Of a stretch of 12,505 nt of DNA, positions 1 to 6,384 are shown one piece after another. Location of the stretch: positions 1 to 12,505 of the forward strand of contig JAEWCI010000608.1 in assembly GCA_023390705.1 (NCBI GenBank), given 5' to 3'. The notes under the pieces are model-generated. The model was not told the DNA's origin. It did no database searches and saw nothing but the letters and a program-made list of their open reading frames with translations. Origin of the DNA: Pseudomonadota bacterium. Lineage in GTDB: Bacteria; Pseudomonadota; Alphaproteobacteria; Acetobacterales; Acetobacteraceae. A program made the translations under genes and the position numbers. The stretch's first letter is position 1; each line of letters starts with the position of its first letter.

Positions 1-2
1 GT

Positions 3-1685
3 TCAGCCCTTCGCCGCCTGGGCGCGCAACTGGGCGATGGTGGCGCGGTTGGTCACCTGCTCGGGGTTGGTGCGCACCTCGATGATGGCCGGCTTGCCGC
101 TGGCCCGCGCACGCTGGAAGGCCGGCACCAGTTCCTCGGTGCGCTCCACCACCTCGCCATGACCGCCGAAGCTTTCGATGTATTTGGCGAAGTCCGGATT
201 GGTCAGGGCGGTGCCGGAAACGCGGCCGGGATAGGTCTTTTCCAGATGCATGCGGATGGTGCCGTACATCTGGTTGTTGAACACCAGGATGATCGGCGCC
301 GCCGAGTGGTGGAAGGCCGTCGCCAGTTCCTGCCCCGTCATCAGGAAGCCGCCATCGCCGACGAAGCAGACCACGCAGCGTTCCGGCTGCACGATCTTGG
401 CACCGATCGCCGCGGGCACGCCATAGCCCATGGCGCCGTTGGTGGGGCCGAGGAAGTCCTGGCCTTCGCGCACATGCATGAAGCGGGTGGGCCAGGTGGC
501 GAAATTGCCGGCATCGGTGGTGAAGACGGTGTCGGGCGGCAGCACCTTCTCCAGCTCCTGCAACGCCACGGAAAGGTTCAGCGGGCCTTCGTATTCCTGC
601 GGCTGGGCCTGGGCGAGCCGCGCCGCGCGCAGCTTCTTCGTCCAGCCGGACCAGGCCGGGCTGGCCATCGGCTTGGCCGCCTTCGCCGCCTGAGCGAAGG
701 CGTTGAGGTCGGAGACGATGCCGAGCGCCGGGCGGTAGACGCGGCCGATCTCGGACTGGTCGGGATGCACATGCACGATGGGCGTGGCGCCCGCCATGTC
801 GAACAGCGTGTAGCCCTGGCTGATCGGCTCGCCCAACCGGGTGCCGATGGCCAGGAACAGGTCGCATTCCTTGGCCGCGGCCACCAGCGCGGCATCGGCG
901 CCCACGCCGAGGTCACCGACGAAATTCCCGCTGGTGCCATCGAACAGCCCCTGGCGGCGGAAGGAAACGGCCACCGGCAGGTCGTTCGCCAGCAGGAAGT
1001 CGCGGATCGCGGCGCGGCCCTCGGCGGTCCAACGGCTGCCGCCGAGCACGGCCAGCGGCTTCTTCGCCTTGGCCAGCAGCGTCATCAATTGCGGCATCGC
1101 GTCCGGCGAGGGATGCGGCGGCAACACCGGGGCCGGGCCGATATCCGGCACCGTCGCCAATTCCTTCTGCATCTCCTCGGAGATCGCCACCACCACCGGG
1201 CCCGGCCGGCCGCTGACGGCGACATCGAAGGCATGCGCCATCAGTTCCGGGATGCGCGCGGCATCGTCGATCTGCGTCACCCATTTCGCCAGGGGGGCGA
1301 ACATCTTGCGGTAGTCCACCTCCTGGAAGGACTCGCGGTCCGTCTCCTCGAAGGGAATCTGGCCGATCAGCAGCACCAGCGGCGTGCTGTCCTGCATCGC
1401 CACATGCACGCCGATGGCCGCATGGCAGGCGCCGGGGCCGCGGGTGACAACGGCGACGCCCGGCTTGCCCGTCAGCTTGCCATAGGCCTCGGCCATGTGG
1501 ACGGCGCCGGCCTCGAAGCGGCAGGTCACCAGTTCCACCCGGTTGCGCGCGGCGTAGAGCCCGTCCAGCAGGTCCAGGTAGCTTTCGCCCGGCACGCAGA
1601 AGACATGGCTGACGCCCTGCGCCACCAGCGCATCGGCAAGGATATGGCCGCCGATGCGCGGTTCCGGCTTGCGTGCCTGGGTCAT
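3..1685 (-). CDS. Thiamine-diphosphate-dependent enzyme, acetolactate synthase superfamily
   Basis: Seen: 560 residues with the three-part ThDP-enzyme layout. The N-terminal pyrimidine-binding domain (about 10-175) carries the cofactor-activating Glu58 in CRFEAGA. A middle domain spans about 195-340. The C-terminal pyrophosphate-binding domain (about 370-545) has the metal/ThDP motif GDG at 443-445 ending in NN at 470-471. The ATG at 1685 is chosen over the upstream ATG at 1748 because GGGAGGAG lies 5 bases before it. Family: such enzymes decarboxylate 2-oxo acids and ligate or release the aldehyde unit; acetolactate synthase, glyoxylate carboligase and benzoylformate decarboxylase are relatives. 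Glu58 is preceded by Phe, where acetolactate synthases usually have His. No regulatory small subunit is adjacent, so a biosynthetic acetolactate synthase is less likely than a catabolic or uncharacterised role. It lies 87 bases downstream of the dppD-type gene on the same strand and could be co-transcribed. Superfamily is confident; substrate is unknown. Confidence 0.9.
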   Translation of the reverse strand: MTQARKPEPRIGGHILADALVAQGVSHVFCVPGESYLDLLDGLYAARNRVELVTCRFEAGAVHMAEAYGKLTGKPGVAVVTRGPGACHAAIGVHVAMQDSTPLVLLIGQIPFEETDRESFQEVDYRKMFAPLAKWVTQIDDAARIPELMAHAFDVAVSGRPGPVVVAISEEMQKELATVPDIGPAPVLPPHPSPDAMPQLMTLLAKAKKPLAVLGGSRWTAEGRAAIRDFLLANDLPVAVSFRRQGLFDGTSGNFVGDLGVGADAALVAAAKECDLFLAIGTRLGEPISQGYTLFDMAGATPIVHVHPDQSEIGRVYRPALGIVSDLNAFAQAAKAAKPMASPAWSGWTKKLRAARLAQAQPQEYEGPLNLSVALQELEKVLPPDTVFTTDAGNFATWPTRFMHVREGQDFLGPTNGAMGYGVPAAIGAKIVQPERCVVCFVGDGGFLMTGQELATAFHHSAAPIILVFNNQMYGTIRMHLEKTYPGRVSGTALTNPDFAKYIESFGGHGEVVERTEELVPAFQRARASGKPAIIEVRTNPEQVTNRATIAQLRAQAAKG

Positions 1686-1690
1686 GCGAT

Positions 1691-1698
1691 CTCCTCCC
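1691..1698 (-). promoter_or_regulatory. Strong ribosome binding site deciding the ThDP-enzyme start
   Basis: The minus strand reads GGGAGGAG, 5 bases before the ATG at 1685. The upstream in-frame ATG at 1748 has no comparable site and would add residues unlike the family N-terminus. Confidence 0.75.
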
Positions 1699-1772
1699 GC
1701 CCCTGGGTCAAGGCGGCAGGGTTTAGCGCGCGGGGCGCCAAGCGTCACCCTGGCGCGCCGGAACGGTCCCGC

Positions 1773-2759
1773 TCAACCCACCTTGATGCAGCGCGCCATC
1801 CGCCCCGGCGCCGGAAAGCGCGGTGCCGGCGGCGCCTCCAGGCAGGCGGCTTCGGCCAGGGTGCAGCGCGGCGCGAAGGCGCAGCCCTGCGGCAGCCTCT
1901 CCAGGCTGGGCGGCGCGCCGGGGATCGTGGTCAGCCGCTTGCCGCGCAGCCCGGCATGCACCGTGGCGCCCAGCAGCCCGCGCGGATAGGGGTGGAGCGG
2001 TCCAGCCATCAGCGCGCCGACCGGCCCTTCCTCCCCCCCCTTGCCGGCATACATCACCGCCACCCGGTCGGCGATCTCCCCGGCCACGCCCAGGTCGTGG
2101 GTGACGAAGATCACCCCCATGCCAAGCTGTTCCTGCAACTGGCGCAGCAGCAGCAGCACCTGGATCTGCACCGTGGCGTCCAGCGCCGTGGTCGGCTCAT
2201 CCGCCAGCAGCAGCTTCGGCTTGCAGGCCAGCGCCACGGCGATCATCGCGCGCTGCCGCAACCCGCCCGAAAGCTCGTGCGGATAGGCCGCGAGCCGCCG
2301 CTTGGCGGAAGGGATCTGCACCAGTTCCAGCAATTCCAGCGCCCGCGCCTCGGCCGCTGCGTGGCTGGTGCCCTCGTGCCGGCGCACCGTCTCGGCGATC
2401 TGGGTGCCGATGGTGAAGACCGGGTCCAGCGCCGTCATCGGCTCCTGGAAGATCATGGAGACGGTGCCGCCGCGGAAATCCTGGAGCTGGCCCTCGCCCA
2501 TGGCCTGCACGTCCTGGCCGGCGACCTCGATGCCGCCGGTGACCACGGCGCGCTTCGGCAGCAACTTCATCAGCGCCCGCAACGTGACGGACTTGCCGGA
2601 GCCGGATTCGCCGAGGATGCACAGCACCTCGCCGGCGGCGAGGTCGAGATCCACGCCGTTCACCGCATGCACCGTGGCATCGCGGGAGACGAAGCGCACC
2701 TGGAGGTCGCGCAATTTCACCAGCGGCACGGCCAGTTCCATCTTCAACGCCGCGCTCAT
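1773..2759 (-). CDS. dppD: Oligopeptide/dipeptide ABC transporter ATP-binding protein, DppD/OppD type
   Basis: Seen: 328 residues with Walker A GESGSGKS (50-57), Q-loop Gln105, signature LSGGLRQ (163-169), Walker B LLLADEP (183-189) and H-loop His221. The C-terminal oligopeptide-transporter extension (GAPPSLERLP, 281-290) is followed by Cys293, Cys299, Cys306 and Cys324. Family: one of two ATPases that power import of peptides, nickel chelates or similar solutes; it sits on the cytoplasmic face of the permease pair. Some DppD/OppD proteins bind a [4Fe-4S] cluster through such C-terminal cysteines. It lies 61 bases downstream of the dppF-type gene, the usual partner. No permease or binding-protein gene is visible, so they may lie left of the window or elsewhere. 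The start is uncertain: ATG at 2759 has no clear Shine-Dalgarno and the next in-frame ATG is at 2741. Substrate cannot be read from the ATPase. Confidence 0.93.
   Translation of the reverse strand: MSAALKMELAVPLVKLRDLQVRFVSRDATVHAVNGVDLDLAAGEVLCILGESGSGKSVTLRALMKLLPKRAVVTGGIEVAGQDVQAMGEGQLQDFRGGTVSMIFQEPMTALDPVFTIGTQIAETVRRHEGTSHAAAEARALELLELVQIPSAKRRLAAYPHELSGGLRQRAMIAVALACKPKLLLADEPTTALDATVQIQVLLLLRQLQEQLGMGVIFVTHDLGVAGEIADRVAVMYAGKGGEEGPVGALMAGPLHPYPRGLLGATVHAGLRGKRLTTIPGAPPSLERLPQGCAFAPRCTLAEAACLEAPPAPRFPAPGRMARCIKVG
2033..2040. repeat. Homopolymer run of eight C (G8 in the coding strand) inside the dppD-type gene
   Basis: Eight consecutive C on the plus strand, read as G8 in the gene, in codons for GKGGEEGP near residues 239-246. 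The frame is intact here. Such runs are prone to slippage and to sequencing error. Confidence 0.9.
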
Positions 2760-2820
2760 TGTTCAATCATCCGCTTCACGCTGCGCTCCTCGGCTGCGCC
2801 TGCGGTGCTCCGCGACCGGA

Positions 2821-3885
2821 TCATGCCGCGATCCTCCCCGCCTGGCTGTGGCCGCTGCCGGGCAGCGCCATGTGGCAGGCGGCTTCATGCCCGCCGCCGA
2901 GATCGGCCGCGACCGGGGCGAGTTCGGCGCAGACCGCCTCGGCAAAGGGGCAGCGGGTGCGGAAGCGGCAGCCGCTGGGCGGGTTCACCGGGTTGGGCGG
3001 GTCGCCGGTCAGCGGCGGTTCGGTGCGACGCTTCGCCGGGTCCATGGAAGGCCGGCTGGCCAGCAGCGCACGGGTATAGGGATGCGCCGGGCGTTCGTAG
3101 ATGGCGTCCACCGGCCCCTGCTCGGCCACCTGGCCAAGATACATCACCATCACCCGGTCGCTGATGTACTGCACGACGTTCAGGTCGTGGCTGATGAAGA
3201 CATAGGTGAGGCCGAAGCGCTCCTTCAGGTCCATCAGCAGGTTCAGCACCTGCGCCTCGACCGACTTGTCCAGCGCCGAAACCGGTTCGTCCAGGATCAC
3301 CAGGCGCGGGTAGAGCGCCAGCGCCCGGGCGATGTTCACCCGCTGGCGCTGGCCGCCGGAAAGCTCGTGCGGGTAGCGGCGGGCGAATTGGCCGGGCGCC
3401 AGGCCGACCGCGGCCAGCAACTCATGCGCCCGCTCCCGCGCCTCGCCGGCGGGCAGGCCATGGACACGGGGGGCGAAGGCGATGCTGTCCTCGATGGGCA
3501 GGCGGGGGTTCAGAGAGGCGTAGCTGTCCTGGAACACCATCTGCACCTGACGGCGGTAGTCCTTCAGCGTGATGCCGCCGATCTGGGCATTCTGCCCCAC
3601 CCCCTCGCCGTCGAAGACCATGCTGCCGGCATCGGGGTCGAGCAGCCGCATCAGCAGCCGGGCGGTAGTGGACTTGCCACAGCCGCTTTCGCCGACGATG
3701 CCGAGGGTCTCGCCCTTGGCAACGTGGAACGACACCCCGTCCACCGCATGCACGGTGGCCACGGTGCGGCCGAACAGCCCACCATGGATGGGGAAGTGCT
3801 TCTTGAGGTTGGTCAGCAGCAACAGGGGCTGGGCGGGGCCGCCACGGGCGCCGGGGTCCTGGGTCGCGCTCATGCGTGGGATCAT
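2821..3885 (-). CDS. dppF: Oligopeptide/dipeptide ABC transporter ATP-binding protein, DppF/OppF type
   Basis: Seen: 354 residues with Walker A GESGCGKS (65-72), Q-loop Gln119, signature LSGGQRQ (175-181), Walker B LVILDEP (195-201) and H-loop His233. The insertion around 90-112 and the C-terminal extension (NPPSGCRFRTRCPFAEAVC) are typical of OppF/DppF. Cys306, Cys312, Cys319 and Cys337 repeat the C-x5-C-x6-C-x17-C spacing of the neighbouring ATPase. Family: the second ATPase of a peptide-type importer, forming a heterodimer with the DppD-type protein. It is first in its minus-strand block, so its promoter should lie in 3886-4061. Two starts are possible: ATG at 3885 or ATG at 3873 (MSATQ, 350 residues). 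Neither has a strong Shine-Dalgarno, and a small inverted repeat abuts the 3885 start. Family is certain; substrate is unknown. Confidence 0.93.
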   Translation of the reverse strand: MIPRMSATQDPGARGGPAQPLLLLTNLKKHFPIHGGLFGRTVATVHAVDGVSFHVAKGETLGIVGESGCGKSTTARLLMRLLDPDAGSMVFDGEGVGQNAQIGGITLKDYRRQVQMVFQDSYASLNPRLPIEDSIAFAPRVHGLPAGEARERAHELLAAVGLAPGQFARRYPHELSGGQRQRVNIARALALYPRLVILDEPVSALDKSVEAQVLNLLMDLKERFGLTYVFISHDLNVVQYISDRVMVMYLGQVAEQGPVDAIYERPAHPYTRALLASRPSMDPAKRRTEPPLTGDPPNPVNPPSGCRFRTRCPFAEAVCAELAPVAADLGGGHEAACHMALPGSGHSQAGRIAA

Positions 3886-3911
3886 GGCACGGGCTACGCA
3901 AGGCGCGTGCC
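3886..3911 (-). promoter_or_regulatory. Inverted repeat abutting the dppF-type start (possible leader hairpin or operator)
   Basis: GGCACG at 3886-3891 pairs with CGTGCC at 3906-3911 across a 14-base spacer. In the transcript it would form a 6-bp stem ending directly before the ATG at 3885. It could be a translational hairpin, an operator, or chance in GC-rich DNA. The rest of the 176-base divergent region (3886-4061) shows no clear sigma-70 boxes. Confidence 0.25.
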
Positions 3912-4061
3912 AGAATTCCGCCGCGAGTCGCCGGACATCGCCGGGCCTGCCCTGCCCGCCCCACGCGCTTCTGCCCGCTTCGCGCGCATGTGGCTGCCCT
4001 GCCCTTCCCCGCAGGCCGTCCCCGGGCCATGTTCCGCCCCTGACATCCTCGGAGCAGGCCG

Positions 4062-4316
4062 ATGCGAGCGATCTTCGTCATGATCAAATGCGAAATGGGC
4101 CAGGCCTACCGGGTCGCCCGGGACATGGCCGACAGCATCGAGGAATTGTCGGAGATGCATTCCATCTCCGGCCAGTACGATTTGCTGGGGAAATTCTACC
4201 TTGAGGCCGACCGCGACATCGGCCTCTTCGTGGTGGAGAAGATCCAGACCGTGCCCGGGGTGAAGGACACCTACACCCTCCAGACCTTCAACGCCTTCTC
4301 CGGCGCCAGGGGCTGA
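4062..4316 (+). CDS. Stand-alone Lrp/AsnC ligand-binding (RAM) domain protein
   Basis: Seen: 84 residues covering one complete RAM domain with a beta-alpha-beta-beta-alpha-beta pattern: strand RAIFVMIKC (2-10), helix about 14-30, SGQYDLLGKFYLEA (36-49), helix about 52-63, then VPGVKDTYTL (64-73). There is no helix-turn-helix before it; the ATG follows GGAGCAGG by three bases, so this is not a truncated regulator with a missed start. Family: RAM domains bind amino acids and oligomerise Lrp/AsnC regulators. Stand-alone versions are known, often called SMLs, and are thought to modulate full-length partners or act as small sensors. It is divergent from the peptide-type ATPase genes and convergent with the amidase operon. 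A sensing role for imported amino acids is inference from position. Confidence 0.88.
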   Translation: MRAIFVMIKCEMGQAYRVARDMADSIEELSEMHSISGQYDLLGKFYLEADRDIGLFVVEKIQTVPGVKDTYTLQTFNAFSGARG

Positions 4317-4332
4317 GCCGCCGGTCGGCGCA

Positions 4333-4346
4333 GGGCCGCACGGCCC
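4333..4346. terminator. Possible hairpin between convergent RAM gene and amidase operon
   Basis: GGGCC-GCAC-GGCCC forms a perfect 5-bp stem with a tetraloop in the 67-base convergent gap. It has no T-tract on either strand, so an intrinsic terminator is only a possibility. Confidence 0.3.
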
Positions 4347-4383
4347 GAAGCCGTGAATCGGCAGGCGGAATAGAAGCGCCTCC

Positions 4384-5880
4384 TCAGCCGAAGCCGAGGA
4401 AGCCCTCCATCCCGCTGATCGGCGGCGCGGCGCGCAACTTCGCCAGGTCCGGCATCGGCCGGCAGAGCGCCGGGTCATTGGCGAAGGTTTCCTCCAGCGC
4501 CGCGGCGACGCCGAGCACGAAGGCATCGCCGCCGCGCGGGCCGACGATCTGCAGGCCGAAGGGCATGCCCCTGGCGTCCAGCCCCATCGGCAGGCAGACG
4601 GCGGGGTGGCCGGTCAGCGAGACGTAGTAGGCCAGCGCCAGCCAGTGGAAATAGGTGCGCGCCTTCTGCCCGTCGATCTCGGCCGGGTAGAGTTCCCGCC
4701 AACTGCGCGGGCTGATGGTGATGGCCGGCGTGACCAGCACGTCGTGCCGGGCGAAGAATTCCTGGAAGTTGCGATAGATGCGGGTCTGCAGTGTGGCCGC
4801 GCGGGCGCCGTCCTCCAGCGAGTAGCGCAGCCCTTCCTCGACATTGGCGATGATGTTCGGGCCGCAGTCCTGCGGGCGTGTCCGCACCTTCTCGGCATGC
4901 GCCGTCAGCATGGTGCTGGCGCGCAGCACCTCGAAGGCTTCGTCGCCGCCGGTGCAGTCCGGGTGGGCCGCCACCGCCTCGCGGAACAGCGGCGCCAAGG
5001 CGGCGACGCGCTGGCGGAAAGCCTCGCGCACCACGCCTTCCACCGGGGCGGCGCCGAAATCCTCGGATGTGGCAAGCCGCAGCGTCGCGAGGTCGATCCG
5101 CCGCGGCGGGAAGAACAGGCCGGGCTCGCCCCGCACCGGGCGGGCGTGCAGCGTGTAGGCCAGCGGGTCCATGGCATCGTCGGACGCCATGGCGGAAAGC
5201 AGCAGGCAGGCATCCGGCACGTTGCGCGCCATGGGCCCGAGCACCGAGATCGGCGCCCAGCCATGCGCACGCTTCTCCGCCGGCACCAGCCCGGCGCTCG
5301 GCCGGTAGCCGAGGATGCCGCAGAAGGCCGCCGGGTTGCGCAGCGAGCCGCCGGTATCGGAACCGCTGCACAGCGGCGCCATGCCGGTGGCCAGCGCCAC
5401 CGCCGAGCCGCCGGAGGAGCCGGCCGCGGATTTCGTGGGGTCGAAGGGATTGCCGGTGGCGCCATAGACGCTGTTGCGGGTGTTCGCGCCCAGGCCGAAT
5501 TCCGGCGTGTTGGTCTTGCCGATGACGATGCCGCCGGCCGCCCTGATGCGCGCCACCGCGCCGGCATCCTTCTCCGGCACATGGTCGCGGAAGATCGGGC
5601 TGCCCCAGGTGGTGCGCAGCCCCGCCGTCTCCTCCAGATCCTTGATGCCGACGGGAAGGCCGTGCAGCGGGCCAAGCGCATCGCCGCGCATCACCGCCTG
5701 CTCGGCCTGCTTCGCCGTGGCACGGGCGCGGTCGGTATCCAGCGCCACCACGGCGTTCACCGCCGGGTTCACCTGCCCGATCCGGGTGAGGCAGCTTTCC
5801 AGCAACTCCACCGGGGAGAGCCGCTTGCGGCCGATCAGCGTACGCGCCTCGACGGCGGTCAGGTCGCAGGGCTCGGTCAT
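4384..5880 (-). CDS. Amidase-signature family hydrolase
   Basis: Seen: 498 residues with the full amidase signature. The Ser-cisSer-Lys triad is Lys80 (LPVGIKDLEE), Ser155 in GSSGGSA (154-160) and Ser179 in GSDTGGSLR (173-181). The 24-residue spacing between the two serines matches characterised members. Family: serine hydrolases that cleave C-N amide bonds; GatA, malonamidase, fatty-acid amide hydrolase and catabolic amidases belong here. No gatB or gatC is nearby and the N-terminus lacks transamidosome context, so a free catabolic amidase is more likely than GatA. The ATG at 5880 overlaps the macro-domain stop as ATGA and has AAGGAA 8 bases upstream, indicating translational coupling. The reading frame stays open upstream to 6219, but that extension is antisense-like shadow and is not included. 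No signal peptide, so cytoplasmic. Substrate not predictable. Confidence 0.93.
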   Translation of the reverse strand: MTEPCDLTAVEARTLIGRKRLSPVELLESCLTRIGQVNPAVNAVVALDTDRARATAKQAEQAVMRGDALGPLHGLPVGIKDLEETAGLRTTWGSPIFRDHVPEKDAGAVARIRAAGGIVIGKTNTPEFGLGANTRNSVYGATGNPFDPTKSAAGSSGGSAVALATGMAPLCSGSDTGGSLRNPAAFCGILGYRPSAGLVPAEKRAHGWAPISVLGPMARNVPDACLLLSAMASDDAMDPLAYTLHARPVRGEPGLFFPPRRIDLATLRLATSEDFGAAPVEGVVREAFRQRVAALAPLFREAVAAHPDCTGGDEAFEVLRASTMLTAHAEKVRTRPQDCGPNIIANVEEGLRYSLEDGARAATLQTRIYRNFQEFFARHDVLVTPAITISPRSWRELYPAEIDGQKARTYFHWLALAYYVSLTGHPAVCLPMGLDARGMPFGLQIVGPRGGDAFVLGVAAALEETFANDPALCRPMPDLAKLRAAPPISGMEGFLGFG

Positions 5881-6380
5881 GGCGCGAGTTCCTTCTGGTA
5901 GAGGCGCAGCGTCTCGGCATCGAAGCAGGCGAAGACCACATCCATCTCGCCATTCGCGGCGAGGTCGGCCTTCACCGTGGTGACGGCGATGCCGGCCGCC
6001 TGGTCCTTCGGGTAGCCGAAGATGCCGGTGGAGAGTGCCGGGAAGGCGATGGAGCGGCCACCCGCCGCGCGCAATTCGCGCAGGCTGGCGCGGTAGGCCG
6101 AGGCCAGCAGCGCGGCCTCCCCCTGCCCGCCGCCATGCCAGACCGGCCCGACGGCATGGATCACCCAGCGCGCCGGCAGGTCGAAGCCGGGGGTGATGCG
6201 CGCTTCCCCGGTGGGGCATGGCGCCAACGGCGCGCAGGCTGCCGCCAGCCGCGCCGCGCCGGCCGCGTGGAAGATGGCGCCGCAGACGCCGCCACCCTGA
6301 CGCAACGCCTCGTTCGCCGCGTTGACGATGGCGTCAAGCGCCAGGGTGGTGATGTCCACCTGTTCCGCGCGCACCGGCAT
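5877..6380 (-). CDS. Macro-domain protein, MacroD/YmdB-like, with Asp-to-Cys change at the catalytic position
   Basis: Seen: 167 residues forming one macro domain. Landmarks are VDIT (8-11, usually GDIT), DAIVNAAN (16-23), GGGVCGAIFHAAG (29-41), CPTGEA (55-60), VIHAVGPVW (73-81) and FPALSTGIFGYP (113-124). Family: macro domains bind ADP-ribose; YmdB/MacroD types hydrolyse O-acetyl-ADP-ribose or mono-ADP-ribosylated proteins. By eye the Asp of GGGVDG, which matters for catalysis in YmdB and MacroD2, is Cys33 here (codon TGC at 6282-6284). Loop asparagines 20 and 23 and the phosphate-loop segment STGIFGY are kept, so ADP-ribose binding seems preserved. It lies 4 bases after the GGT-family stop, and its TGA overlaps the amidase ATG, so it is the middle cistron of a tight three-gene operon. 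Binding is likely; hydrolysis is uncertain. Cytoplasmic. Confidence 0.92.
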   Translation of the reverse strand: MPVRAEQVDITTLALDAIVNAANEALRQGGGVCGAIFHAAGAARLAAACAPLAPCPTGEARITPGFDLPARWVIHAVGPVWHGGGQGEAALLASAYRASLRELRAAGGRSIAFPALSTGIFGYPKDQAAGIAVTTVKADLAANGEMDVVFACFDAETLRLYQKELAP

Positions 6381-6384
6381 GGGT

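Noticed and set aside
3..1685. Assigning ilvB (biosynthetic acetolactate synthase large subunit)
   Set aside because: No small-subunit gene follows within the window, Phe precedes the catalytic Glu where the synthase has His, and the context is a transporter block; only superfamily assignment is supportable.
1752..1759. GGCGCGCC palindrome and imperfect stem between the dppD-type and ThDP genes
   Set aside because: Eight-base GC palindromes are common in this composition; the surrounding stem needs a bulge and lacks a T-tract, so I do not call it a terminator.
159..3164. A 1001-codon open frame on the plus strand
   Set aside because: It lies antisense to three confidently assigned genes and its translation is low-complexity, His/Arg/Gly/Ala-rich shadow sequence; such open antisense frames are expected in GC-rich DNA.
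2302..4083. A 593-codon plus-strand frame across both ATPase genes' region
   Set aside because: Antisense shadow of the DppF-type gene and intergenic DNA, with no family motif and no ribosome binding site.
4384..5880. Amidase as GatA of the Glu-tRNA(Gln) amidotransferase
   Set aside because: No gatB or gatC nearby, and the operon partners are a GGT-family hydrolase and a macro domain; the amidase signature alone does not indicate GatA.
5881..6219. Upstream extension of the amidase frame into the macro-domain gene
   Set aside because: The family N-terminus, AAGGAA site and ATGA overlap all support the start at 5880; the extension is an out-of-frame reading of the macro gene.
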